Origin: Gammaproteobacteria bacterium
GTDB taxonomy: Bacteria > Pseudomonadota > Gammaproteobacteria > Pseudomonadales > Azotimanducaceae
Reading direction: 5' to 3'
Length of the DNA: 13,223 nucleotides
NCBI GenBank assembly: GCA_003476445.1
Contig: DMUF01000074.1
Location: 8,919-22,141 of the forward strand
Position numbers and translations under genes: made by a program
Notes under the pieces: generated by a model
Seen by the model: only the letters and a program-made list of their open reading frames with translations
Told to the model about the DNA's origin: nothing
Databases searched by the model: none
Shown here: one piece after another, positions 1 to 6,272 of the stretch
Numbering within the stretch: the first letter of the stretch is position 1
How the letters are laid out: each line of letters begins with the position of its first letter

Positions 1-900
1 CCCAAGACGATAGGTCACCACCATCGGGCAACCCAGCAGCATCGCTTCGAGTGTTGCCGTTCCCGATTTCACGATCGCGGCGTCACACGCCGTCAGGACC
101 TCGCGCGACTGCCCGTCAACGAGCGTGACCGGGACCTCCGGGTGGCGCTGACACGCCGACCGAACCCAGTCGCGCAGCGCGGGATTCAGACACGGAATCA
201 CGAATCGCACGCCGCGCCGATGCGCGCCGATCAGCTGCGCGGCATCGAGCATGAGATCCGCCATGAGGCGGGCCTCGCTCATGCGGCTGCCGGGCAGCAG
301 GCCAATCACCGTTTCCTGCTCGTCAATGCCCAGCGCGCGCCGCGCCGCTTGACGCTCGGCTCGCGCATCGCGCTGGGGATCAATGGCATCGGCCAAAGGA
401 TGACCGACGCACACCGCGCGAACTCCCGTACCCGCATACAGCGGCGGCTCGAACGGAAACAGTGTCAGCAAGAGGTCTGCCGCACCGGCCACGCGCTGAA
501 TGCGACCACGACGCCAGGCATAGACGGAGGGGCTGACGTAATGGACCGTAGGAATCCCACGCGCGCGCAGGCGTCGCTCCAGCATGAGGTTGAAGACGTT
601 GAAATCAATTCCGACAAAGACATCAACGCGATCTCGAACCAGGGCGGTCTCGAGATCAGCCAGGAGCCGCCAGAGCCCCGGCAGCCGACGCAGGGGTTCT
701 GCGAAACCGTTTATCGCGAGCGATTCCTGCGGATACCATGCCTCGAGACCCTCCGCACACATCTGCGGACCACCGATACCCACAAAGCGCATCTGCGCCC
801 GGCCGGCGCGCAGCTCACGCATGAGACCCGCCCCCAGCCGGTCACCCGAGGCTTCCCCCGCAACAAGACCGACAACGAGCGGGCGCGGCTCAGTCGTCAC
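1..900 (-). CDS. lpxB: Lipid-A-disaccharide synthase LpxB (5' part; C-terminus off the left edge)
   Basis: LpxB is a peripheral inner-membrane glycosyltransferase that joins UDP-diacylglucosamine and lipid X (2,3-diacylglucosamine-1-phosphate) into the lipid A disaccharide. The reading frame is open for 300 codons to the window edge; the family is about 380 residues, so roughly 80 are missing. Visible motifs are VAGEASGD (residues 13-20), FVGIGGPQM (39-47), HYVSPSVYAWR (120-130), LLPGSR (201-206) and SGTATLE (279-285). Residues aligned with the catalytic D98 and R201 of characterised LpxB are D99 and R206. The GTG start at 898-900 puts the N-terminus level with E. coli LpxB and overlaps the lpxA stop by 11 bases, implying coupled translation. 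The usual GIDAPDFN block reads GIDFNVFN here (97-104), and the preceding MG reads NG (64-65), so this is a divergent LpxB subtype. Identity is firm; the subtype is my reading by eye. Confidence 0.96.
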   Translation of the reverse strand, partial: MTTEPRPLVVGLVAGEASGDRLGAGLMRELRAGRAQMRFVGIGGPQMCAEGLEAWYPQESLAINGFAEPLRRLPGLWRLLADLETALVRDRVDVFVGIDFNVFNLMLERRLRARGIPTVHYVSPSVYAWRRGRIQRVAGAADLLLTLFPFEPPLYAGTGVRAVCVGHPLADAIDPQRDARAERQAARRALGIDEQETVIGLLPGSRMSEARLMADLMLDAAQLIGAHRRGVRFVIPCLNPALRDWVRSACQRHPEVPVTLVDGQSREVLTACDAAIVKSGTATLEAMLLGCPMVVTYRLG

Positions 901-1690
901 GCGCCTGGCCGGCTGCGCGCGGACGGACGATACCCCATCGCGACGCGGCGATGGACGCCGCGAACGCAGCCACCTCCGAGCTTTCGGCAGCGAGCGGAGC
1001 GAGCGCTTCGAGCGCTGCCTTTTGCGTGAGCCCGTCGCGATAGACGATGGTATAGGCCCGTCGCAGCGCCGCGATCGCCGCGGGCGTCAGACCGCGCCGC
1101 CGCATGCCTTCGACATTGAGCCCGATTGCACGGGCGGGATTGCCGCCGGCGGTGACAAAGTCGGGCACGTCCTTGATCACCAGACTCGAGGCGACAATAT
1201 GGGTGTGCGCGCCCACGGCGCGATACTGAGCAACCCCCGCATAACCGCCGAAATTGGCGTAATCACCGACCGTCACATGCCCGGAGACCGCGGCATAGTT
1301 GGCCAGAATCACGTGGTCTCCGATGACGCAGTCATGCGCCACGTGCACGTGGGGCATGAACAGGCAGTGGCTGCCAATCACGGTTCGCCCCTGATCCTTC
1401 ATCGTCCCACGGTGGACATTCACGCTTTCACGAAAGGTGTTGTCATCTCCGATCACAAGCTCCGTTGGCTCACCACGATAGCTCTGATCCGACGTGTCTT
1501 CGCCAATGACGGCGAACGGGAACACGCGATTGCGGCGACCGAACCGCGTGGGTCCCTTGAGCACGACGTGGGATGCGATCCGACAGCCGTCACCGAGTTC
1601 TACCCCGGGACCGATAAACGTCCACGGCCCCACCTCGACCTCGACGCCGAGGCGCGCATCGGGATCGATGATGGCGCGCGGATCGATCAC
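890..1690 (-). CDS. lpxA: UDP-N-acetylglucosamine acyltransferase LpxA
   Basis: LpxA performs the first step of lipid A synthesis, moving a 3-hydroxyacyl chain from acyl carrier protein to the 3-OH of UDP-GlcNAc in the cytoplasm. The product is 266 residues (E. coli 262): a left-handed beta helix of hexapeptide repeats over about residues 1-180, then a helical C-terminus with GLNVEGMRRRG. The catalytic histidine equivalent to E. coli H125 is H119 (HVHVAHDC). I chose the GTG at 1688-1690 because it gives MIDPRAIIDP, matching E. coli MIDKSAFVHP; it overlaps the fabZ stop as GTGA. A GTG at 1730-1732 would add 14 residues with no family counterpart. Two departures: the position of E. coli H160 is alanine (A154), and the acyl-chain ruler position G173 is alanine (A167). 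The alignment around both is gap-free. The ruler change may shift the preferred chain length, which is inference. Confidence 0.96.
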   Translation of the reverse strand: MIDPRAIIDPDARLGVEVEVGPWTFIGPGVELGDGCRIASHVVLKGPTRFGRRNRVFPFAVIGEDTSDQSYRGEPTELVIGDDNTFRESVNVHRGTMKDQGRTVIGSHCLFMPHVHVAHDCVIGDHVILANYAAVSGHVTVGDYANFGGYAGVAQYRAVGAHTHIVASSLVIKDVPDFVTAGGNPARAIGLNVEGMRRRGLTPAAIAALRRAYTIVYRDGLTQKAALEALAPLAAESSEVAAFAASIAASRWGIVRPRAAGQARDD

Positions 1691-2130
1691 TCTGCGGATG
1701 CCCGTTCCATACACATGATCTCGGCGCTGCACGCCAGTTCCCCGTCGACCGAGGCCTGACAGGCGAACTTCATGACGCCACGACGATTCGCAAGGATGCG
1801 GCTCTCCATCATCAGCTGATCACCAGGCACCACCGGTCGCTTGAAGCGCGCATCGTCCACGCCCGCGAGGTAGTAGGTCACGCCATCCGCCGGCCGCAGA
1901 TTGCGGGTCTCGAACGCGAGCACGCCGGAGAGCTGGGCCATGGCCTCCACGATAAGTACACCGGGCATGACGGGGTGCCCGGGAAAGTGTCCGAGGAAGA
2001 ATTCCTCGTTGATGGTGACGTTTTTGTAACCCTTGACCTTCTCGCCCGGCACCACCTCGAGCACCCGGTCCACCAGCAGGAACGGGTAACGGTGAGGCAG
2101 GTAACCCAGAAGTTCCTCGATCTTCTTCAT
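1687..2130 (-). CDS. fabZ: 3-hydroxyacyl-[ACP] dehydratase FabZ
   Basis: FabZ dehydrates 3-hydroxyacyl-ACP to trans-2-enoyl-ACP in fatty acid elongation. It draws on the same 3-hydroxyacyl-ACP pool that LpxA and LpxD use, so its place between them sets the balance between phospholipid and lipid A. The 147-residue product is a single hot-dog domain of normal length. PHRYPFLLVDRV (12-23) and GHFPGHPVMPG (47-57) are present, with catalytic H48 and E62 (VEAMAQ) at the family spacing. The ATG at 2128-2130 overlaps the lpxD stop as ATGA and has a GGAG ribosome site 8 bases upstream, so the start is well supported. The same frame stays open upstream into lpxD to about 2982, but that extension is only an out-of-frame reading of lpxD. 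Confidence 0.97.
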   Translation of the reverse strand: MKKIEELLGYLPHRYPFLLVDRVLEVVPGEKVKGYKNVTINEEFFLGHFPGHPVMPGVLIVEAMAQLSGVLAFETRNLRPADGVTYYLAGVDDARFKRPVVPGDQLMMESRILANRRGVMKFACQASVDGELACSAEIMCMERASAE

Positions 2131-3191
2131 GCATTCTTCTCCGTCATCTGATCCTCGGCGGCAGCCAGTTGCCGCTCGAGTCGCGCAATCCGACGCGCGA
2201 GCCCATCGAGCTCGCCGAAGCGCAGCGCATTGCGTTTCCATTGCCGTGTGGGCCCGTGCAGTACGCCGCCCGAGTACACGCCCGGCGTATCGATAGACGC
2301 CGAGACGTGCGTCATTCCGCTCACCACAACGCCATCGCACAAGGTGATCGGACCGTCTCCGCCAATGCCGGCTCCGCCGGCAAGCACGCAGTGACGGCCG
2401 ATGGTGGTGCTGCCAACAATGCCCACGCAGCCGCAGATGACCGTGTGTGCGCCGATCTGGCAGTTGTGACCGATCTGTACCTGGTTGTCGATTTTCACGC
2501 CATCGCCGATCACCGTGTCGCCGAGGGCGCCGCGGTCGATGGTCGTTGCTGCCCCGATCCGCACGTCCGCGCCAATCAACAAGCCACCCAACTGGGCGAT
2601 CGGCTCGAGCCGACCACGTTCGTCGGGCGTGAACCCAAAGCCGTCGGATCCGAGAACAGCCGCGGCGTGGACGATGCTGCGGGCGCCGATCCTGACCCCG
2701 GGATAGAGAACGACATGGGGCATGAGCTCGACATCGTCGCCAATCTCGCAGTCCGCGCCGATCACGACATAGGGATGCAGGCGCACACGGGCACCCACCC
2801 GGGCACGCGCACCAATGATCACGCCTTCGGCAACGATTGCGGAGTCGGCAACGTCCGCTGCCGCATCGATAACAGGCGGGCGGAAAGAGGCCGGACTGAT
2901 CGGCCGCGCCTGCGCAAACAGGCGGGTCGCGCGGGCGTAGGTCAGGTAAGGGCGATCGACAACGAGCGCGGCGCCAGACCACCGCGAAAGGTCCTGCGGC
3001 GCCAGAATCACGGCGCCAGCCGCGGAGCTCGCGAGAGCGGTGCGGTACCTCGGACTCGACAAGTGGCTCAAGTGCTCGGGCCCCGCGTCCGCGAGGCTCG
3101 CAACACCGCGAATGACCAGGTCAGGCGGGCCGACCCGACGCGCTTCGAGACGCCGGGCCAGATGCTCCAGGGTGTACTCGGATGCCGTCAC
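2127..3191 (-). CDS. lpxD: UDP-3-O-acylglucosamine N-acyltransferase LpxD
   Basis: LpxD adds the second hydroxyacyl chain in lipid A synthesis, N-acylating UDP-3-O-acyl-glucosamine from 3-hydroxyacyl-ACP. At 354 residues it is slightly longer than E. coli LpxD (341). The N-terminal uridine-binding domain (about 1-105) contains GVASLADA and AALVVDRPYLTYAR. A hexapeptide-repeat beta helix follows (about 106-310) with GSDGFGF (181-187) and the QIGHN block carrying the probable catalytic H242 (E. coli H239). A C-terminal helix (about 320-348) ends the protein. The GTG at 3189-3191 lies 12 bases after the skp stop and gives an N-terminus level with E. coli; no strong ribosome site is visible. The 3' end overlaps fabZ by four bases (ATGA). 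Confidence 0.97.
   Translation of the reverse strand: MTASEYTLEHLARRLEARRVGPPDLVIRGVASLADAGPEHLSHLSSPRYRTALASSAAGAVILAPQDLSRWSGAALVVDRPYLTYARATRLFAQARPISPASFRPPVIDAAADVADSAIVAEGVIIGARARVGARVRLHPYVVIGADCEIGDDVELMPHVVLYPGVRIGARSIVHAAAVLGSDGFGFTPDERGRLEPIAQLGGLLIGADVRIGAATTIDRGALGDTVIGDGVKIDNQVQIGHNCQIGAHTVICGCVGIVGSTTIGRHCVLAGGAGIGGDGPITLCDGVVVSGMTHVSASIDTPGVYSGGVLHGPTRQWKRNALRFGELDGLARRIARLERQLAAAEDQMTEKNA
2139..2142 (-). promoter_or_regulatory. Ribosome binding site of fabZ
   Basis: GGAG on the minus strand, 8 bases before the fabZ ATG and inside the last codons of lpxD. It fixes the fabZ start and shows that fabZ can load ribosomes itself as well as by coupling to lpxD. Confidence 0.7.
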
Positions 3192-3203
3192 CCCGAACGG
3201 TGA

Positions 3204-3707
3204 TCAGCTGCCTTTTTTGGCGTTCAGGAGCTCGGTCACACGCTGCGTAATGTCATGCTTCGCATCGGAGTAGAGAATCGCGCGACGCTCAAGAATAACG
3301 TCGTACTTCTCCTGGTCGGTGAGTTCCTTCAGCACGGCTTCGAGCTTCGGAATGATCTGCTGGCCCAGCTCCTGCTGCTTGTCCTGCACGGCTTTCTGCA
3401 GCTTGTTAGCGAGGAATTCAGCTTCGATCTGCTTGTCTTCGATCTGCTTCTGGCGTGAACGGCGGTCGGTGTCGCTCATCACCTCGGCGTCTTTCTGAAA
3501 CTGCTCGCGCAGCTTCTGGATCTCTTGCCCCAGGGACTGCAGGGCGGACTGCTCACCCTGAAGCTCGGTCTGGGCTGCCTGCATCAACGCCTTCGCTTCT
3601 TCGCTTTCCAGCATCGCGCGCTGCGTGTCGATGACCGCGATCTTGAGCTCCCCGTAGGCACTGCCAGCAGCCACCAGCAGAACCAGTCCCAGCAACTTCT
3701 TCAACAC
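3204..3707 (-). CDS. skp: Periplasmic chaperone Skp (OmpH family)
   Basis: Skp is a trimeric periplasmic holdase that carries unfolded outer-membrane proteins from the Sec translocon to the BAM complex. The 167-residue product has a signal peptide (KK, then LLGLVLLVAAGSAYG; probable cleavage after residue 19), a short beta segment (LKIAVIDTQRAM) and a long charged coiled coil (about 40-125) rich in Gln, Glu and Lys, which forms the tentacles. Length and layout match the family, whose sequence is poorly conserved, so position after bamA and before lpxD supports the call. The GTG start at 3705-3707 follows GAGGAG at 9 bases. A 164-base hairpin-rich gap separates it from bamA, so skp and the lpx genes may have their own promoter. 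Confidence 0.94.
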   Translation of the reverse strand: MLKKLLGLVLLVAAGSAYGELKIAVIDTQRAMLESEEAKALMQAAQTELQGEQSALQSLGQEIQKLREQFQKDAEVMSDTDRRSRQKQIEDKQIEAEFLANKLQKAVQDKQQELGQQIIPKLEAVLKELTDQEKYDVILERRAILYSDAKHDITQRVTELLNAKKGS

Positions 3708-3716
3708 GGTGAATCT

Positions 3717-3722
3717 CTCCTC
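3717..3722 (-). promoter_or_regulatory. Ribosome binding site of skp
   Basis: GAGGAG on the minus strand, 9 bases before the GTG of skp. It is the strongest Shine-Dalgarno match in the window and selects the GTG at 3705-3707 over the adjacent TTG. Confidence 0.75.
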
Positions 3723-3742
3723 AGGGTCTCTTCATGGTTAAG

Positions 3743-3757
3743 CGGGTATTGCACCCG
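3743..3757. repeat. Small inverted repeat in the bamA-skp gap
   Basis: CGGGT and ACCCG arms of 5 bp flank a 5-base loop (ATTGC). It lies in what would be the skp leader, between the larger hairpin and the ribosome site. It may be chance; listed because it is the third stem-loop in a 164-base gap. Confidence 0.4.
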
Positions 3758-3774
3758 TCGACGTCGCCACCGAC

Positions 3775-3802
3775 GCGGGGTCTGCCTGCCGGTAGACCCC
3801 GC
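3775..3802. repeat. Strong GC-rich hairpin in the bamA-skp gap
   Basis: Arms GCGGGGTCT (3775-3783) and AGACCCCGC (3794-3802) are perfectly complementary over 9 bp. Inside them GCC and GGT (one G-T pair) extend the stem to 12 bp, leaving a TGCC loop. Neither strand has a T-run after it, so it is not a standard intrinsic terminator. Possible roles are 3' protection of the bamA transcript, attenuation, or a repetitive extragenic palindrome. Which of these applies cannot be told from one copy. Confidence 0.8.
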
Positions 3803-3805
3803 CTC

Positions 3806-3811
3806 ATTCTA
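3806..3811 (-). promoter_or_regulatory. Possible -10 element for skp-lpxD-fabZ-lpxA-lpxB
   Basis: TAGAAT on the minus strand sits in the only AT-rich patch of the bamA-skp gap and matches the sigma-70 -10 consensus at 5 of 6 bases. No convincing -35 lies 16-18 bases upstream, and the predicted transcript would begin within the hairpin arm. I also looked for a sigma-E type GGAACTT box and did not find one. Weak candidate. Confidence 0.22.
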
Positions 3812-3844
3812 CACAAAACATCCCACGCCAACCGAACACCTTCC

Positions 3845-3863
3845 CCCCCGCACAGGCCGGGGG
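3845..3863. repeat. GC-rich stem-loop just after bamA
   Basis: CCCCCG (3845-3850) and CGGGGG (3858-3863) form a 6-bp stem with a 7-base loop, 8 bases beyond the bamA stop on the minus strand. It is not followed by a T-run in the direction of bamA transcription. It may stabilise the bamA mRNA end or be part of a repeated palindromic unit together with the hairpin at 3775-3802. Confidence 0.55.
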
Positions 3864-3871
3864 TGAGGGCA

Positions 3872-6253
3872 TCAGAAGGTCCGGCCCAATTCGAACTGGA
3901 ACTGCTCTTCCTCTTCGTACGGACCAGCATTCATGGGGTAGGCAATACCGAACGTCATCGGCCCAAGACCGGCGAGCCAGGTCACGCTCAAGCCGACGGC
4001 GTAGACAATCTGGTCGAAATCGATCCCGGAGCAATAGGCGCTGACATCCGGACACGAGGTATTGAAGACCTGCCCCGAATCCACGAAGAGGACCGAGCGG
4101 AATGCGCGATCGTCCTCCACAAAGGGCAGCGGGAAGATGAGTTCGAACCCGGCCTCTACGAGTACGTTGCCGCCGAACGGATCGGGGTCTCCGCCATAGA
4201 CGGGCTGCGCCGGCTCCGGACCTTCCGGACCGTCCGGATCAAACAGCGGCTCGGTGCTGCGCGGACCGAGCGTGTTGCGCTCAAAACCGCGAACGGAGCC
4301 GAAACCGCCGGCGTAGAGGTTTTCGTAGAACGGCAGACCGTTCGTATCACCCCAGCCATCGCCGTAGGCAACCTTGGTACGAACACGGCCGCTGAAGGAA
4401 CGCCACAGGGGAAAGTAGATATCGCCCTGATATTGCAGCTTGTAGAACAGCAGATCACTGCCCGGGATCGACGTCTCCGCACTGATCACGTGCTGCTGAC
4501 CGCGGGTCGGGAAGATGCCGCGGTTCAGCGTGATGCTCTGCCACGACAGATTGAGCTTGTAGTTGAGCGTGTCGTTGCCGTTTTCGTCCAGGAACTCGGC
4601 TATCTCGAGCACCGGGAACACGCCCTCGGTGATGCTCGTGTATTCGATCGAGCCACCGAAATTGATGCGCTGGGTTTCGCCGATGGGGAACCCGTAGGTA
4701 ACCCCGGCCCCGTAGGCGTCCGTGGTATACCGCGCGATGTTCGCTTCCTCGTAGTCCGACTCGCGGTAGAACACGTTGAAGCCCCGGCTGATGCCGTCCA
4801 TCGTGTAATACGGGTTGAAGAAGTTGAAGCTGGCAGAGCGCTGGAATTCGGACCAGCTGACGCCGAGACCCAGGCTATTGCCGGTCCCCAGGACATTATT
4901 TTCCTGGTATTGGCCGCCGAGGATCAGGCCATAGCCCTGGGAGTAGCCAAGCGTTGCGGAAATGCTGCCGGAGGGCTGCTCCTCGACGCTGAAATCGACA
5001 TCGACCTGATCGTCGGTTCCCGGCACTTCCGGCGTCTCGACATTCACTTCCTTGAAGAAGCCAAGGCGCTCGAGACGCACCTTCGAGAGGTCGACCAGCG
5101 CCGTGGATGCCCAGCCGCCCTCCATTTGCCGCATCTCGCGGCGCAGGACTTGATCCTGGGTTACCGAGTTACCGGAAAAATTGATGCGGCGGACATAGGC
5201 ACGCTTGCCGGAGTCGACCATGAACTGCACATCCACGGTGCCGTCGTCGTTGATCTTCGGCACACCCGTCGCAGTGGCGAACGTGTAGCCTGAATTGCCA
5301 AGCGCCTGGGTGATGCGCTCTTCCGTCGCGGTTACCAGCGCCTGCGAGAACGTCTGCTCACCCGCAACCAGGAACAGCGCCTCGAGCTCCTCGGAGCGGA
5401 CGTCGTTCAGATCGCCGAGCAGGGTGACCTTGCGGATCTTGTAGATAGCGCCTTCGGTGATATTGAGCGAGATGTACACCTCGCGGCGGTTCGGCGAGAT
5501 GCTCACCTGGGTCGAATCGAGCGCGTACTCCACATGCCCGCGATCCTTGTAATACGCCTCGAGCTTCTCGAGATCGCCCTTGAGCTTCTCGCGGGAGTAC
5601 TTGTCGTCATTGCGGAAGAAGGAAAACAGCGTTGGGTGCCGAAGCTCGAAGGTATCGAGCAGTTCTTCCTGGGCATACGTGTTCGCGCCCACCACGTTGA
5701 TATGCCGAATGCCCGAGTTCTTGCCTTCGACAATCTCGATCTTGATGGCGACGCGGTTGCGCGGCAGCTCTTCGACCTCAGTATCGATGCTCGCACCGTA
5801 GCGCCCCTGGGCCACGTACTGCCGCTGCAATTCGATACCCACGCGATCGAGTGTCGCCTGCTTGAAGATTTCCCCTTCCTTCAGCCCCTGCTGACCCAGA
5901 CCGTCGAGCAGCGCCTCGGTCTTGATCGCCTTGTTACCATCGAGCTCGATGCTCTCGATCGCGGGTCGCTCCGTCACCGTGATCACGAGCACATCGCTGT
6001 CGCGCGCCATGCGCACGTCGCTGAAGAAGCCGGACTGGAACAGCACGCGGATGAGCTGACGCACGCCCACCTCGTCGAGCGTGTCCCCCACCTGCACTGG
6101 GAGCAGGTTGAAGACCGTGCCCGCGCTGACGCGCTGCAACCCCTGCAAGCGGATGTCCGACACGGTGAATGCGGCGGCCGCGAATACGGTGCCGGACCAT
6201 GCGAGCAGCACGGGCAGCAGCCAACGTAACATGTGCTTCATCTCGATTCTCAT
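3872..6253 (-). CDS. bamA: Outer membrane protein assembly factor BamA
   Basis: BamA is the essential Omp85 barrel of the BAM complex, which folds and inserts beta-barrel proteins into the outer membrane. The 793-residue product has a signal peptide (hydrophobic LRWLLPVLLAWSGTVFA, cleavage near residue 25), five POTRA domains (about 29-96, 97-176, 180-267, 270-348, 351-425) and a 16-strand barrel (about 430-793). The diagnostic VRGF of loop 6 is at 654-657 (GGFGSVRGFERNTLGPR) and the C-terminal beta-signal ends in Phe (FELGRTF). Loop 6 after VRGF is acidic and Pro/Gly-rich (665-695). A cysteine pair, C734 and C741, falls in the loop before the last two strands. Three in-frame ATGs compete for the start (residues 1, 5, 8); residue 5 gives the most typical signal peptide (MKHMLRW). 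The gene follows rseP after 19 bases, so they are probably cotranscribed. Confidence 0.97.
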   Translation of the reverse strand: MRIEMKHMLRWLLPVLLAWSGTVFAAAAFTVSDIRLQGLQRVSAGTVFNLLPVQVGDTLDEVGVRQLIRVLFQSGFFSDVRMARDSDVLVITVTERPAIESIELDGNKAIKTEALLDGLGQQGLKEGEIFKQATLDRVGIELQRQYVAQGRYGASIDTEVEELPRNRVAIKIEIVEGKNSGIRHINVVGANTYAQEELLDTFELRHPTLFSFFRNDDKYSREKLKGDLEKLEAYYKDRGHVEYALDSTQVSISPNRREVYISLNITEGAIYKIRKVTLLGDLNDVRSEELEALFLVAGEQTFSQALVTATEERITQALGNSGYTFATATGVPKINDDGTVDVQFMVDSGKRAYVRRINFSGNSVTQDQVLRREMRQMEGGWASTALVDLSKVRLERLGFFKEVNVETPEVPGTDDQVDVDFSVEEQPSGSISATLGYSQGYGLILGGQYQENNVLGTGNSLGLGVSWSEFQRSASFNFFNPYYTMDGISRGFNVFYRESDYEEANIARYTTDAYGAGVTYGFPIGETQRINFGGSIEYTSITEGVFPVLEIAEFLDENGNDTLNYKLNLSWQSITLNRGIFPTRGQQHVISAETSIPGSDLLFYKLQYQGDIYFPLWRSFSGRVRTKVAYGDGWGDTNGLPFYENLYAGGFGSVRGFERNTLGPRSTEPLFDPDGPEGPEPAQPVYGGDPDPFGGNVLVEAGFELIFPLPFVEDDRAFRSVLFVDSGQVFNTSCPDVSAYCSGIDFDQIVYAVGLSVTWLAGLGPMTFGIAYPMNAGPYEEEEQFQFELGRTF

Positions 6254-6272
6254 CCCAGGTCGGGCAGCGTCA

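Noticed and set aside
584..1759. Plus-strand open frame of about 391 codons opposite lpxA and lpxB
   Set aside because: Arg/Ser/His-rich translation with no domain; it lies opposite two clear lipid A genes.
2131..2982. N-terminal extension of fabZ into lpxD
   Set aside because: The extension is an out-of-frame, Arg/Cys-rich reading of lpxD. FabZ has its own ATG and ribosome site at normal length.
2169..3203. Plus-strand open frame opposite lpxD
   Set aside because: Mirror of the hexapeptide-repeat codon pattern of lpxD, giving repetitive Asp/Ala/His text; not a protein family I recognise.
3775..3802. Hairpin as an intrinsic terminator
   Set aside because: The stem is strong, but neither strand has the following T-run needed for intrinsic termination.
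3734..5293. Long plus-strand open frame of about 519 codons
   Set aside because: It is antisense to bamA, has no recognisable domain, and arises from the GC-biased codons of bamA. The minus frame carries the full Omp85 motif set.
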